Shown here: piece after piece, positions 21,358 through 31,430 of the stretch
How the letters are laid out: each line of letters begins with the position of its first letter
Numbering within the stretch: the stretch's first letter is position 1
Assembly (NCBI GenBank): GCA_037074765.1
Contig: JBAMDO010000368.1
Location: 1 to 32,113 of the forward strand
DNA from: Mansonella perstans
Taxonomy: Eukaryota; Nematoda; Chromadorea; Rhabditida; Onchocercidae
Direction of reading: 5' to 3'
Length of the DNA stretch: 32,113 nt
Made by a program: the position numbers and the translations under genes
The notes under the pieces: model-generated
Database searches by the model: none
Seen by the model: only the letters and a program-made list of their open reading frames with translations
What the model was told of the DNA's origin: nothing

Positions 21358-22138
21358 TGCCATTAATTCATTACTGCCCCGAAAAATCACTCTGCAATAG
21401 GTAGTGTTATGACTAAATTTTTTGTTCCCATTTTTGTGCAAAGATAGTAAATAGTTTCGAACAATTTAAATAGAATATCATGTGATTAATTCGACATTAA
21501 CATAAATATTATTCCAGACGATTTCAGATAAAGACAATTACAAATGTCGAATGTGTAATGTTAGCATGTAATGCAGGGCTGAGCTTGAGAAGCATCGTAA
21601 AAAAAATGGTTCTTATCATTGTTGTGTGCTCGAATGTCATATTTCTTTGAAAAAAAAAATAGCACAAAACAATGAAAATTTTAAAAAAACTTACAAAATT
21701 GTTCAAAATTTAAAAAATTATTTCTTTCATTGCTCTTTGTTTGTGAATCATTAAAGATTTTGAAAATACGAAGTTTGATACTTAACGCTATCAACGTAAA
21801 CATAATATGTTATTACGTTAGAGTTATAGCAGCATGCCGCAATCAATAACTTCATCGTCACCATCATGCTTCTACTCATATCAACATTTTTGTACCATTT
21901 ATGTCAACATTTTACGTCCACTTATGTCAACATCAACAATATAAGTAGCCAAAGATTGATTGATTAATTAACTAATTAATTTGCTCAAAAATAATTTCTA
22001 ATTAATCTTGTCATTATGAATTAGAAGTAAATTTTACAAGAAGTAAATCACAAATTATGTATCATAGCGTCATTTTATGGGGAACTTATTGAATTGGATC
22101 ATTTATTGTTGAAAACGTTTTTGTTTAAGTAATTCCCG
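21321..22138. other. Intergenic stretch before the tRNA-like relic
   Basis: AT-rich sequence containing the right arms of the hairpin and the 23-bp repeat. No gene is supported; the reverse-strand frame at 21524-21706 is T-rich low complexity. Confidence 0.5.
21878..21937. repeat. 23-bp tandem repeat, about 2.6 copies
   Basis: Units starting ATATCAACATT or ATGTCAACATT at 21878, 21901 and 21924 recur at exactly 23 bp. The third is partial. No coding or RNA role is apparent. Confidence 0.75.
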
Positions 22139-22212
22139 ACCGTTGTAACTCAATTGATTGCAGCATCAATCATGTAATCTCACGGTCACGAGTTAGATTC
22201 GTGCTGACGTTT
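22139..22212 (+). pseudogene. tRNA-derived pseudogene or SINE-like relic (Thr-TGT-like)
   Basis: The order TA-ACTC-AATTGATTG-CAGC imitates positions 8-25 of a tRNA. CATGTAA sits where the anticodon loop should be, which would give anticodon TGT but with A at position 33. GTTAGATTC stands in for the TTCGANTC T-loop. Acceptor strands 22139-22145 and 22205-22211 can form five pairs plus wobble, with one mismatch. A T6 Pol III terminator follows at 22210. Anticodon and D stems are broken and the T stem is weak, so it should not be functional. I infer a decayed tRNA or a short tRNA-derived retroelement. Confidence 0.5.
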
Positions 22213-22570
22213 TTTGAGGTTTTGTAAAAATTAATAATTATCATAAAAATAAATGTTGATAATGAATGGAATGGAATTTTATATCGGTAGTTCCTAGTTA
22301 TGATCTACGGAAGCTAAACTATAAACTGCGAGGGTAGCGACATGTGGAATTGAAAACAATGGGTGCCGTTTTTTCTTTTTTTTTTAACTAATTTGTTAAA
22401 AATCTAAAAAATGTTTTAAAAGTTTTGATTGAAATTTATTGCCGAATTAACGAAACTTATTAATTTTCAATTTTATGTTCTTTGCTACATATAAAAAAGC
22501 CGAAGTGATCACTGATCAAAAGAAGATTACAAATTACAGTCACAATTTGTTCCTGCAGAAGTTTGAACTT

Positions 22571-22618
22571 GGTTCGATCGAATCTGATCGAATTGATGAG
22601 ATCGATTGAATCGATTAA
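22571..22618. repeat. Clustered GATCGA motifs upstream of tRNA-Ile
   Basis: Four imperfect units built on GATCGAAT or ATCGATT occur in 48 bp, ending about 90 bp before the forward tRNA gene. Their palindromic core resembles a short degenerate tandem repeat. Whether they influence tRNA transcription cannot be seen. Confidence 0.6.
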
Positions 22619-22707
22619 AAAATTATTATTAGTGTATTTTTTAAATTCATCTTATTTACAATAGAGATGATTTCCAATACAGTGAAGCCAGGAGGCACTG
22701 AATTGTA

Positions 22708-22781
22708 GCCGCCGTAGCTCAGTCGGTTAGAGCGTGGGTCTAATAAGCCCAAGGTCGCAGGTTCGACCCCTGCCGGCGGCA
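22708..22781 (+). tRNA. tRNA-Ile (anticodon AAT)
   Basis: A 74-nt cloverleaf without intron. The acceptor GCCGCCG pairs with CGGCGGC, the D stem is GCTC/GAGC, and the anticodon stem is TGGGT/GCCCA with loop CTAATAA giving anticodon AAT. The T arm is GCAGG/CCTGC with TTCGACC, and the discriminator is A. A and B boxes are intact. A T4 terminator follows at 22789-22792. In eukaryotes A34 is edited to inosine, so it reads ATT, ATC and ATA. Confidence 0.97.
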
Positions 22782-22788
22782 CGCACGC

Positions 22789-22792
22789 TTTT
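22789..22792 (+). terminator. Pol III terminator of forward tRNA-Ile
   Basis: TTTT begins 8 nt after the mature tRNA end, within the normal distance for a Pol III stop. Confidence 0.7.
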
Positions 22793-23166
22793 CTTACCTC
22801 GAAAAGTCTGTGCTTCTTTGGGATTTTCTGGAAAAGTCTTCAATGAACTGGAAGTTAATCACTTCGGATTGTTTTGTGGAAAGTTTGTATTAACTTTGCC
22901 AACTACATTAATAATGCGATATGTTAGAGATGAGTGGATGATACTTTAGGTGACAAATAGCGATATGGAAAAAAGAAAAAATTGTACCTTTTTCTATCAA
23001 CAAAAACAAAGCGAATGTTTGTTTTGTTTTTTCTCGTTTTTGCTCGAATAGATAAGAAAATGGAAATTATCAAATAAAAAAAATAAAGATTAAAAGTAAA
23101 CAAAAAAAATTGAGTAAAAAAAAACAAATAAGATTTATCAAATTAAAAATTTTAGAGAGAAACGGC

Positions 23167-23170
23167 AAAA
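23167..23170 (-). terminator. Pol III terminator of reverse tRNA-Ile
   Basis: TTTT on the reverse strand begins 7 nt past the discriminator base of the tRNA at 23178-23251. Confidence 0.7.
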
Positions 23171-23177
23171 GTCCTGG

Positions 23178-23251
23178 TGCCGCCGGCAGGGGTCGAACCT
23201 GCGACCTTGGGCTTATTAGACCCACGCTCTAACCGACTGAGCTACGGCGGC
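23178..23251 (-). tRNA. tRNA-Ile (anticodon AAT), identical second copy
   Basis: On the reverse strand this is base-for-base identical to the 22708-22781 gene, with the same cloverleaf and AAT anticodon. The trailer happens to start with CCA, which eukaryotic tRNA genes do not normally encode; the trailer then continues to the T4 terminator, so this is probably chance. Flanks differ from the first copy. Confidence 0.97.
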
Positions 23252-25077
23252 CATATTTGATAACATATAATTTGACCAAAAATTATAATTTAAAAAAAAT
23301 CAAATTGAAACATTCATAGTAATTGTAGGCACTCTTTTTTCAAAAAGGAAGATGTCGATCTTTGCTTCTTTTATGAATTTCAAAATACGACAATATTATA
23401 TACTAAAGAAAGTATTTTACTATGTATGCATCTTTTTAAAATATGCGTGAAATTTTAAATTACGTTAAATTTTATTTTCTCTATCAACTTTAATCTAATA
23501 TTATAGTTTTATTTTTTTATGAGCAATTATTAATAGCTAGATTTATTATTGTTACATTTAACTTTATTGCAATATGCATAAGTACAACTTTACATTTATT
23601 TCACATATTAAACATTTTCTGATCAGTAATCAAACGCATTTCTATAAAATTTAACTTCTTTTAAAATTTTTAAAACAAAATATAAAAATTGCAATCGAAA
23701 TGTTGGTAGTGTTAGCATTTTAGATATTATAAGACACATTCACAAAAATACCAAGTGCTATTTGACAGCCTGGATGACAGAATGTATTATATATATAAAT
23801 GAATAATACCTCAAAAATAATGTCCTTTAATCAAATAATTCACTTATAAACGGAATTTGAAATCAAAAATTGCTCGATGAAAGGATGCATATTACATGGC
23901 AGAAAACATTATGTAAATGAATAATATCTAAAAAATGTATATCACTATTGCATATTGATTATGCATTTCATGTAAATTTGAATTTAATATGCAAAAATAT
24001 TCAAATTTGAAATTGTAAAATAATCGTTAAGTTTAAATAATAAAAAATAAATTTAATTTGAGGATTTTTATGATTTGTATCTTTCATTCGTTTTTCCATT
24101 TTTTTCTTGCTTCCCATTCATAATTTAATGTCGATTAATATTCCTTATTGATTTTGCTAACTATTTCAAATGAATTGTGATTGAAATCAAATCTAACTTT
24201 TCATAGTAAATATTTAAAATTACAAACAAAAATTTAAACTGATATATGCATTCCAAAAGACAGTAGCATAATGTTTCGAAAATGAAACATCCCAAATGTT
24301 GCTTTTTTTTTCTTTTTTTCTTCATTTCATAAATTTTAGTAATATTTTTTTAAGTGCTTTATATAACTCATAAATCATCAGCTACAGATAAATCAAGATT
24401 TAACTCTTACAACTTTTCCAAAATAACTATATCCATTGTTTATTAAATTGAATTGATTTACTAATTCCTTGCTTGAACTGCTTATACACTGAAAGTCTTT
24501 TTTTGCCATAATCCAATGTGACCTTATTATAATTGTACAAAATTATTTTAATCAGAAATGATTTATAACATGTTAAATCTTTTATATCTCACCGATAATT
24601 CATCCAATGCCTCAGTTGACCGTATATTATGCGCAAGCAACTATTCAAGCAGAAATAGTCTTCTCAATATCATTTTTCTATTTTTTGAATATATTTAATT
24701 AATCTGAAATATTTTTACGATCCCTATAAGCTACTCATTTTACTTTGTTAATTTATCAGCAATCAAACTATTAATTTACTGCTTTTCAATCACTCTGTTA
24801 ACACTTTTTTTTTGTTTTATTAGCAATTGAGCTTTTAAATATAAAAATTGAAAAAATAAAGTTTTAAATTGTCACAACCATTTTTTTCTCTAAATTTTTT
24901 CAGTAAAGCTATTATTTGTAATTATTGCAAAGATTTTTGTAGCAATTACATCGAAGGTTGTAATCGTTAAGTATGTAATTAGATATATATAATTACTAAT
25001 GATTGCAGCTTTTCGAAATTATTATAAATATGCCGCGACAAAATTTTTTTCGAGCGAAAAAATCGGTGTGACAATTT

Positions 25078-25200
25078 AAATTACTATAATTGTGCGAAAC
25101 AAAATTTTTATTAATCCTGATTATTATAACTATGCCGAAACAAAACTTTTATTGGTCAAAATCATTACAACTATCCCGAAACAAAATTTTTATTAGTCAG
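25078..25200. repeat. Diverged 41-bp tandem repeat, three copies
   Basis: Units at 25078-25119, 25120-25160 and 25161-25200 share the pattern ATTATTATAACTATGCCGAA, then ACAAAATTTTTATTA. An older, more decayed copy seems to precede them at about 25017-25070. The recurring CCGAAACAAAA core stands out from the AT background. Confidence 0.7.
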
Positions 25201-26641
25201 TTTTTTATTAATAATTAAAATTGAACAGAAATTATAGTTGGGATATTTTTATCAACTTAGAAAAAAGTTTATTTTATATTTGTGTAAACTTCGTTATGAC
25301 GAAATTGTCATGATGTTAAAATGACAAGTTAGATGGATTATAGGATAAAAATAAAATCAAATGAACGAAAATTGATAAATAATATCAAAAATTTTTACAG
25401 CTTAATTCGCTGAATTTTTTATTCAAAATATTAACTCCCTGAACAATGTGATTAAATGTTTAAAAAATTACAAAGAAAATTTGAAAAATTTTAAAAAATT
25501 ATAGTTTTGTCCTTTTTTTCCGCTCGTCTTAGTATATTTTTCTTTAGGCGTAATGATTTTATGGATTTAGAATGCTCTATTGGTAGTAGCAAAATGCCAA
25601 ATTAATTACCACTGTGCTCTTTGGCTTTAAGAAATTCATTAAAATTTTTTTTTTCATTCGTACTAAAAATTTTCATCATCAAATGCCATATATTATTCAA
25701 TTTTCAAAATTGGCTAAAAATTTTGCGGTAATTGCATTAAATAAAGCGTACGTCACTGTTTTCTTCAGTTCTTCTTAATTTGCTTCAAATTATCAATGCG
25801 CAATTGTAAATGAATTATTTTCAATAATTGCATTCTATGGGTCAGTTAGTCATTTGTCAGTTTGCGTAACCAAGTGTTATGCTGCCCATTATTCATACTT
25901 TCTTTTACTTTCATGCAAAACTTTTTGAATCTATCGCTTTGAATTTTTCCATTTACAATTCCTTAACCGAATGTTTTACTATTTGTCGTTGCTATTTTAT
26001 AACCCATTATTTTCGTTCTTTTTCTAGCATCATTTCATTAGACCAAAATAAGTAATAAATATGGTTGACTAAAAAAATACAAAGCGGAAAATAACCACTG
26101 AACTCGTGCTTTTATAATAATCTAACCGATAAGTATATCAAAAATGATACTTTTGACCTTTCAACTTCTGATTTTATTCAATTTTTAAGGAATTATACGA
26201 CAAATGCATAAATTTATGGGAAATTTTCAATCTCAATATCCAATCTTTCTTCATTGCTTTCCCCGAAACATTACTAATTATTCGTTAGCAATAATTATTA
26301 ATTACTTGGAATCTTCATAAATTTATCACATGATAATAAAGATGTTAAAATTTTCAACGACAAAGAGTTGCTTAATATTTCATTCATGTAAATTTTTTTA
26401 TTTTTATTATTCAATAGATAATGGAAATAACTATATCACAGGAAGAGCCAACACATACCAGAAATTATGAGAAATTAATTTTTTTTAAGCTGGAATTTTA
26501 TTTATCTTTGATCCGATCATTTAGCCTTAATTAATTTGAAAAACATGTCGCAATTGTTTTTTGAATAAAGATTCGATTAGTTTAAAATTACATTCGATAA
26601 TATCGCAATTTCATTCATAACTTATCATTTGCAATTTTATT

Positions 26642-26738
26642 AACGTAGATAAGGTAGAATATAATTGAAATAGCGTTGATTCAACGTAATAATGTCGATT
26701 TAACGAAATAACGTAGATGACGTACATTTGACGTAGAT
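26642..26738. repeat. Cluster of ACGTAGAT motifs
   Basis: ACGTAGAT occurs at 26643, 26711 and 26731, with the related ACGTACAT between the last two. The first lies in an 18-base stretch that matches 16255-16272 with one difference. It may be the remains of a dispersed repeat. Confidence 0.5.
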
Positions 26739-28156
26739 ACTGAATTACGATATCTATGAGAATCATTAACTTACATGTTAATTTATTACTTTAATTTCTT
26801 GTATTTAGTTATTGTCTAAAGTAAAAGTTCATTATTAGTCATTGAATATTGATTTTTCAGATGCATATTAATATTATCTAATTTGAAACTAATGATCAAT
26901 CAATTAATTAATTAATATATTACTATTATCGTAAGCATTAACAAACAAACATTTCTTGTTTTGCTTTTATTATAAAATGCCTTGTGCATAACAATTGCTG
27001 CGTTAAATCGTTCGGTTGATTATAATTGCGTGAAATTTTGACTGCTAATAAAAATAGATGTAAAATAAAGAAGAAGAAGTATTTACTAATAATTGCTTTT
27101 TTTGTCGAAAACAAACAACATTTCACATTATTGGGCAAATATTATTGGGAAAGAAAAAAAGGAGCCAAAAGGGAGCCATAAAATTGTCATACTAAGAGGA
27201 GAAAAAATTAGGCAAAAGCTTACAACGTTTTTTCACCTGTTTTCAAAATTTAACTACACTATTATAACTAGATATCAGATTAATCAATACGAAAGAAGTG
27301 CGATTAAAAATTAAATTGAAATGGAAAATTTTTGAAAATTGATTTCAATGTCATTTTAATAGGTGTAATTTAAAGTATTAACCTTTAATGCTGCAATTTA
27401 TAGTATTAACTAAGTAATTAAAAATTTTTTACCCTTATATTATCGCTTCCTTTACACACATATACACAATATGCACATACACACACACAAATGCATATAC
27501 AGCAGACACATATTTCACATTTCTGGACAAAATTTGTTTTCTAAATGAAATATGTCAAAGAATACCAAAAGAAATGTGCAAAGTTAACTAACTTCTATTT
27601 GCATTGAGAAGGAATTTCAACTGTTTGTTTTTAAAGGTGCAGAAAATTGAAAACAAAAAATGTACGAAGAAAATTTTATCAAATAACGATACTTGGATGT
27701 AGAAAAAAAGAGGACGAGAAATAAATTGATAACTTTATTTATTAGAAAAAAAGAAAAAAAAGAATTTGTCAGAAATGGAAAACAAAATTCCAACTGACAA
27801 CAATTAGTGGCCAAAAACCAATTAAATTTCAATTTTTCAAAAAATATTCAATAGTCAATCGTATAACTCATCGTTCGATGAGCGAAATTTAGTTTTTTTT
27901 TTTCTTTTTTTTTTTTTACAATAATTCTTTTCGCTCTTTTGCTCTTTTTTTCCTTTCCTTTTTTTTTCAAAAAAAGCATGAATCATTTCTCAAATTTAAA
28001 TGACACAATTTTTTGTTTGTCACATTTTGTAATTCGTTTAATTTTCTTCTGCCACATTCCCTTCATTTCTTTTCGATTCTTAAAGTGAAATAATGGCTAT
28101 GAAATAATGATAATTTTATTATATTTTCTTTTTTTATTGTCTTATCAGTTTAAAAT

Positions 28157-28372
28157 CGTCCATTATTTGCTGGAGGATTTTGTTCAGATCATGAAATCAA
28201 CTCTTTAACTGGTAACTTGATTATTTTATCTAATTTAATATCTAATCTAACGCTCGATTAAATTCGTTCATTACTTCTTAAATGATTTTGATCCGATCAT
28301 CAAATTAACTCCTCAAATGATAACTTAATTGTTTCATCTAATTTAATTACTCAGCCTACGCTCGATCAGATT
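28157..28372. repeat. 108-bp tandem duplication, about 76% identical
   Basis: Copy 1 (28157-28264) aligns without gaps to copy 2 (28265-28372). I count about 26 differences in 108 positions. Conserved blocks include ATCTAATTTAAT and CGCTCGAT. The lack of indels despite divergence is notable. It is not open in a useful frame. Confidence 0.8.
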
Positions 28373-28554
28373 GTTAATAAATGGTTAAATTTTCATTCAC
28401 GCAATTTTATCAACTGGATACATTTATGCGAGATAATTAAGTTATCAGACATAATATTGCCTACATGTTTCATCATGTTTTGTCACTGTTGTCATAATAA
28501 TAATAATAATTGTAATTGGTTGTTAATAATGTTTATTATTATTATTGTTATTAC

Positions 28555-28608
<54 letters not shown>

Positions 28609-28609
28609 C
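28555..28609. repeat. (ATT)n microsatellite
   Basis: About 18 uninterrupted ATT triplets, with interrupted ATT-rich sequence on both sides. A second, shorter ATT/ATC tract lies at about 28918-28975. The Ile-rich frame through it is not a gene. Confidence 0.9.
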
Positions 28610-29121
28610 ATTTATCATCACTATTACTATTATATTATTATTATATACATACAAAGCAATCAACTAGAAGCTATTTTGTCAATCATTTTTAGTTTCAGAT
28701 AACTAGTATTATTTAATCGTTAGCCAATTGGTCAGGATGAAATGGTGTAGTTCACTATAGATGCAAAATTTTTTTGAAAAATTGCAAAGAGAAGACAACT
28801 TCTCACATGGGAATAGTTGCTCTGTTTTTCTTCCCGTTTCTTTTTGCTTTTCCTTTTTGAACAAAATTCATCACTAATAATAATATTAACAGCAGCAACC
28901 AAAAAATGCTGCTATATTTATTAATATTAATATTATCATTACTACTATTATTATTATTATTATTATCATTGTTATTAAATTACTGATCAATTTTGACAGG
29001 CAATTCTGTGTGTTTTATTTTTTTTTTGTTATTACTTAATAAAAATCATTACTACTAATTCAATTCTTGCGTTATAAATTGATGAATTGCAAAAGGTGCA
29101 TAGAAAATGTCATATTCTTTA

Positions 29122-29175
29122 AATTGTTGGCTAAGAAATTAAGTTTTTTGAATTGTTGGCTGAGAAATTAATTGC
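29122..29175. repeat. 29-bp tandem duplication
   Basis: AATTGTTGGCTAAGAAATTA at 29122 recurs as AATTGTTGGCTGAGAAATTA at 29151, so the period is 29 bp. Confidence 0.75.
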
Positions 29176-29711
29176 AGTGCACTTTTTCATCTGAAAACAT
29201 TTTTCAAAACATGTACTCTTACTTTATGTGTTCCTTAGCAACATCCCTGCTCAATTAATAATTTTAACATTTCTAGTTTCTTTTCATTTTTTTTTTTCTT
29301 TTTCATATCATATGCCATTTATAAATGATTTATATATTAATCATTAAAGACAAAGAGATGAACTAGGAGAAAAATGGAAAGAAGAGATTAGTAAGTAATT
29401 TAATTGTAACACCTTAAAAAACATCCTTTCATATACATTGGGAATTAATTTTTTAATCAAATAAAAATTTTAATACTAAATTTGACCAATTTATAATTTT
29501 AATCATTACACGAATACTTCAGTAAGCAATGAAATATGATATTTGCTTTTTAAATGCATTAATTAAAAATATAAATTGAATAACTTGAAATTGGAATTGT
29601 AAAAGACTATTTGGAGTACATTTTATACACTCATCATAAATCATCATTAATACTGAAAAAGAGCAAAAAAATACAATTAAAAAACTCATTACATAAGATA
29701 ATTAGTAAGGT

Positions 29712-29860
29712 TTGTCCTTTTTTTTTTTACTATTAACTTCATTTTTCAATCGTTACTTCATTTACTCCTTCTTTCCCTTGCTCTCTTTCTCGTCTTTTTT
29801 ATCCCTCCCTCTCTCTCTCTCTCTCCTACTCTCTCATTCCTTTCTTTTTATTTTTAAAGA
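29712..29860. repeat. Polypyrimidine tract with (CT)n
   Basis: A strongly C/T-rich top strand contains a (CT)n run at about 29808-29825. It could form triplex DNA. The Ser/Leu/Phe-rich frame here is low complexity. Confidence 0.75.
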
Positions 29861-29935
29861 AAAAAAAATTTGTTTTGTGAATTTTTCATTTTGAAGTTAT
29901 TTTAAAATACTCAAAAAAAAAAAAAAATCTCTTGT

Positions 29936-30060
29936 TCATTTTAACGTCCAAATGTTTTATCTCATTTGTTATTTTCACGCCCACACATTTCATCTCATTT
30001 GTTATCTTCACGCCCACATATTTTATTTTCATTTGTTATTTTCACGTTCACACGTTTTAT
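29936..30060. repeat. 33-bp minisatellite, about 3.8 copies
   Basis: Units with CATTTGTTATTTTCACGCCC begin near 29961, 29994 and 30028, after a more decayed copy at 29936. Since 33 is a multiple of three, two frames stay open and give repeating CYFHAHTF-like and FVIFTPTHFIS-like peptides. I read this as repeat-driven openness, not a gene. Confidence 0.75.
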
Positions 30061-31408
30061 GGTATATCCCATTTTTTACGTGTCATATTCAAAATAAATT
30101 TGAATATTTTTCATTTTACTTTATTTTTTTTATTAAAATTACTCTTATTTTTAATTCTTTTTTAAAGATACGACACAACAACAATAAGAATCAACGTGTG
30201 ATAGCAATCAATAATTTATCGATTGAAAATTATCATATTGACAAGTTTTATCAGCAAATATTATTGCTTCGTGAAACTTCCATAAGCTTAATCAATTTTT
30301 CATAAGCTGAAATTTCCATAAGCTTAAGATGTGTTATATTTTATCCGATAAAGGTAAAATTTTGTTCTCTTCAATACTTTTATTCTTTTTCTTTTCTGTA
30401 ATAAAAATTATTTACAAAAAAAAATCGTCAATTTTTAATTTTTGAAATTTCAATTCTAAAAATCAACAAATTTATTTAAACAATAATTTTTAAAGTAATG
30501 CAACAGAAAATGAACATGTCAAAAAAAAATTTGTATAAAATAAGCTTAAATTTATTAAAAAGCTTAAATTTTATTTTTCATTTCGAATATTCTATTTTTT
30601 AATTTAAAAGTAAGTTATCAATTTCCAATTATCTGTTTCTTTAGAATAATAAACATTATGGGATTTATTTGAAAGTAAAATTTTCATACCGTCAATTATT
30701 ATCGATTTCCAACTGTCTGCCGTTTTAGACATTTTTAAAAGCATTTGTGAGACTTTTTTTTTTTTGTCTATTTGAAAGAATGGAACATTTTGTTTTCGTT
30801 TTTTTTTTTCATCCATTATGAATTTTTACGAATTGTAAAGCACTTCCATGATGAGCATTTAAAATGCAAAAGCAATCTTCAAGAAAAATGTATGTAGCAA
30901 AAGCAAGCCATTTCTTTTTTCTTCATAATATCTTTGAAAATATCTTGTCAATTTTTCATCCAATGTCATCTATACCATTTCCTCATCCATGAAATATTTT
31001 TTCCTAACAGCTATGCGTAACTTACAAAATCTATAATTTTCAAATTCTTTTTAAATTGAGCGAAGAAAAATTAAAAAATTTTTTAAATGCTATTAAATGG
31101 CGTTCATTATTGCGGAAAGGAAAATTATAACTTTAAGGAAAAAAACTTTGGATACAATAAATTCATTCGAAATAACATATTTAGCAATAGCAATTAAAAG
31201 TATCGTAAGAGAATTTGGAGTCGAATTTTTAAAATGACAATGATTGAAAAAATCTTTGAGCTATTTCATCGAATTTTTTTTCTTTTACAAAACTTGTTTT
31301 TAAATGATATATGATTACTTAATTTTTAACAATCTCACATATTCTAGACATTGAAAAGAAAAACTAATACTAAATTAATGCGCACAATGCAGACTACAAC
31401 CAGAAGCC

Positions 31409-31430
31409 TGAAAAAAAAAAAAAAAAAAAA
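31409..31430. repeat. Poly(A) run
   Basis: About 22 consecutive A. No retroposed gene sequence was recognised upstream of it. Confidence 0.85.

Larger units (their letters stand above)
22782..23177. other. 396-bp spacer between convergent tRNA-Ile genes
   Basis: Downstream DNA of both tRNAs. It carries the two Pol III terminators near its ends and an A-rich middle. Open frames in it are fragments of tRNA or A/T tracts, not genes. Confidence 0.7.

Noticed and set aside
22734..22949. 71-codon forward frame across tRNA-Ile
   Set aside because: Its first part is the tRNA gene itself.
23175..23177. Encoded CCA end on the reverse tRNA-Ile
   Set aside because: Eukaryotic tRNAs gain CCA after transcription, and the first copy lacks it. 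The trailer goes on to a normal T4 terminator, so it is taken as chance.
28157..28372. CRISPR-like or phage-like direct repeats
   Set aside because: Only two long diverged copies without spacers, in a eukaryotic genome.
28457..28702. 81-codon forward frame with long poly-Ile
   Set aside because: Product of the (ATT)n microsatellite.
29952..30305. 117-codon forward frame
   Set aside because: Held open by the 33-bp repeat and T-rich DNA; no other coding evidence.
30604..30816. 70-codon reverse Lys-rich frame
   Set aside because: A-rich strand bias explains the Lys content; no recognised similarity.
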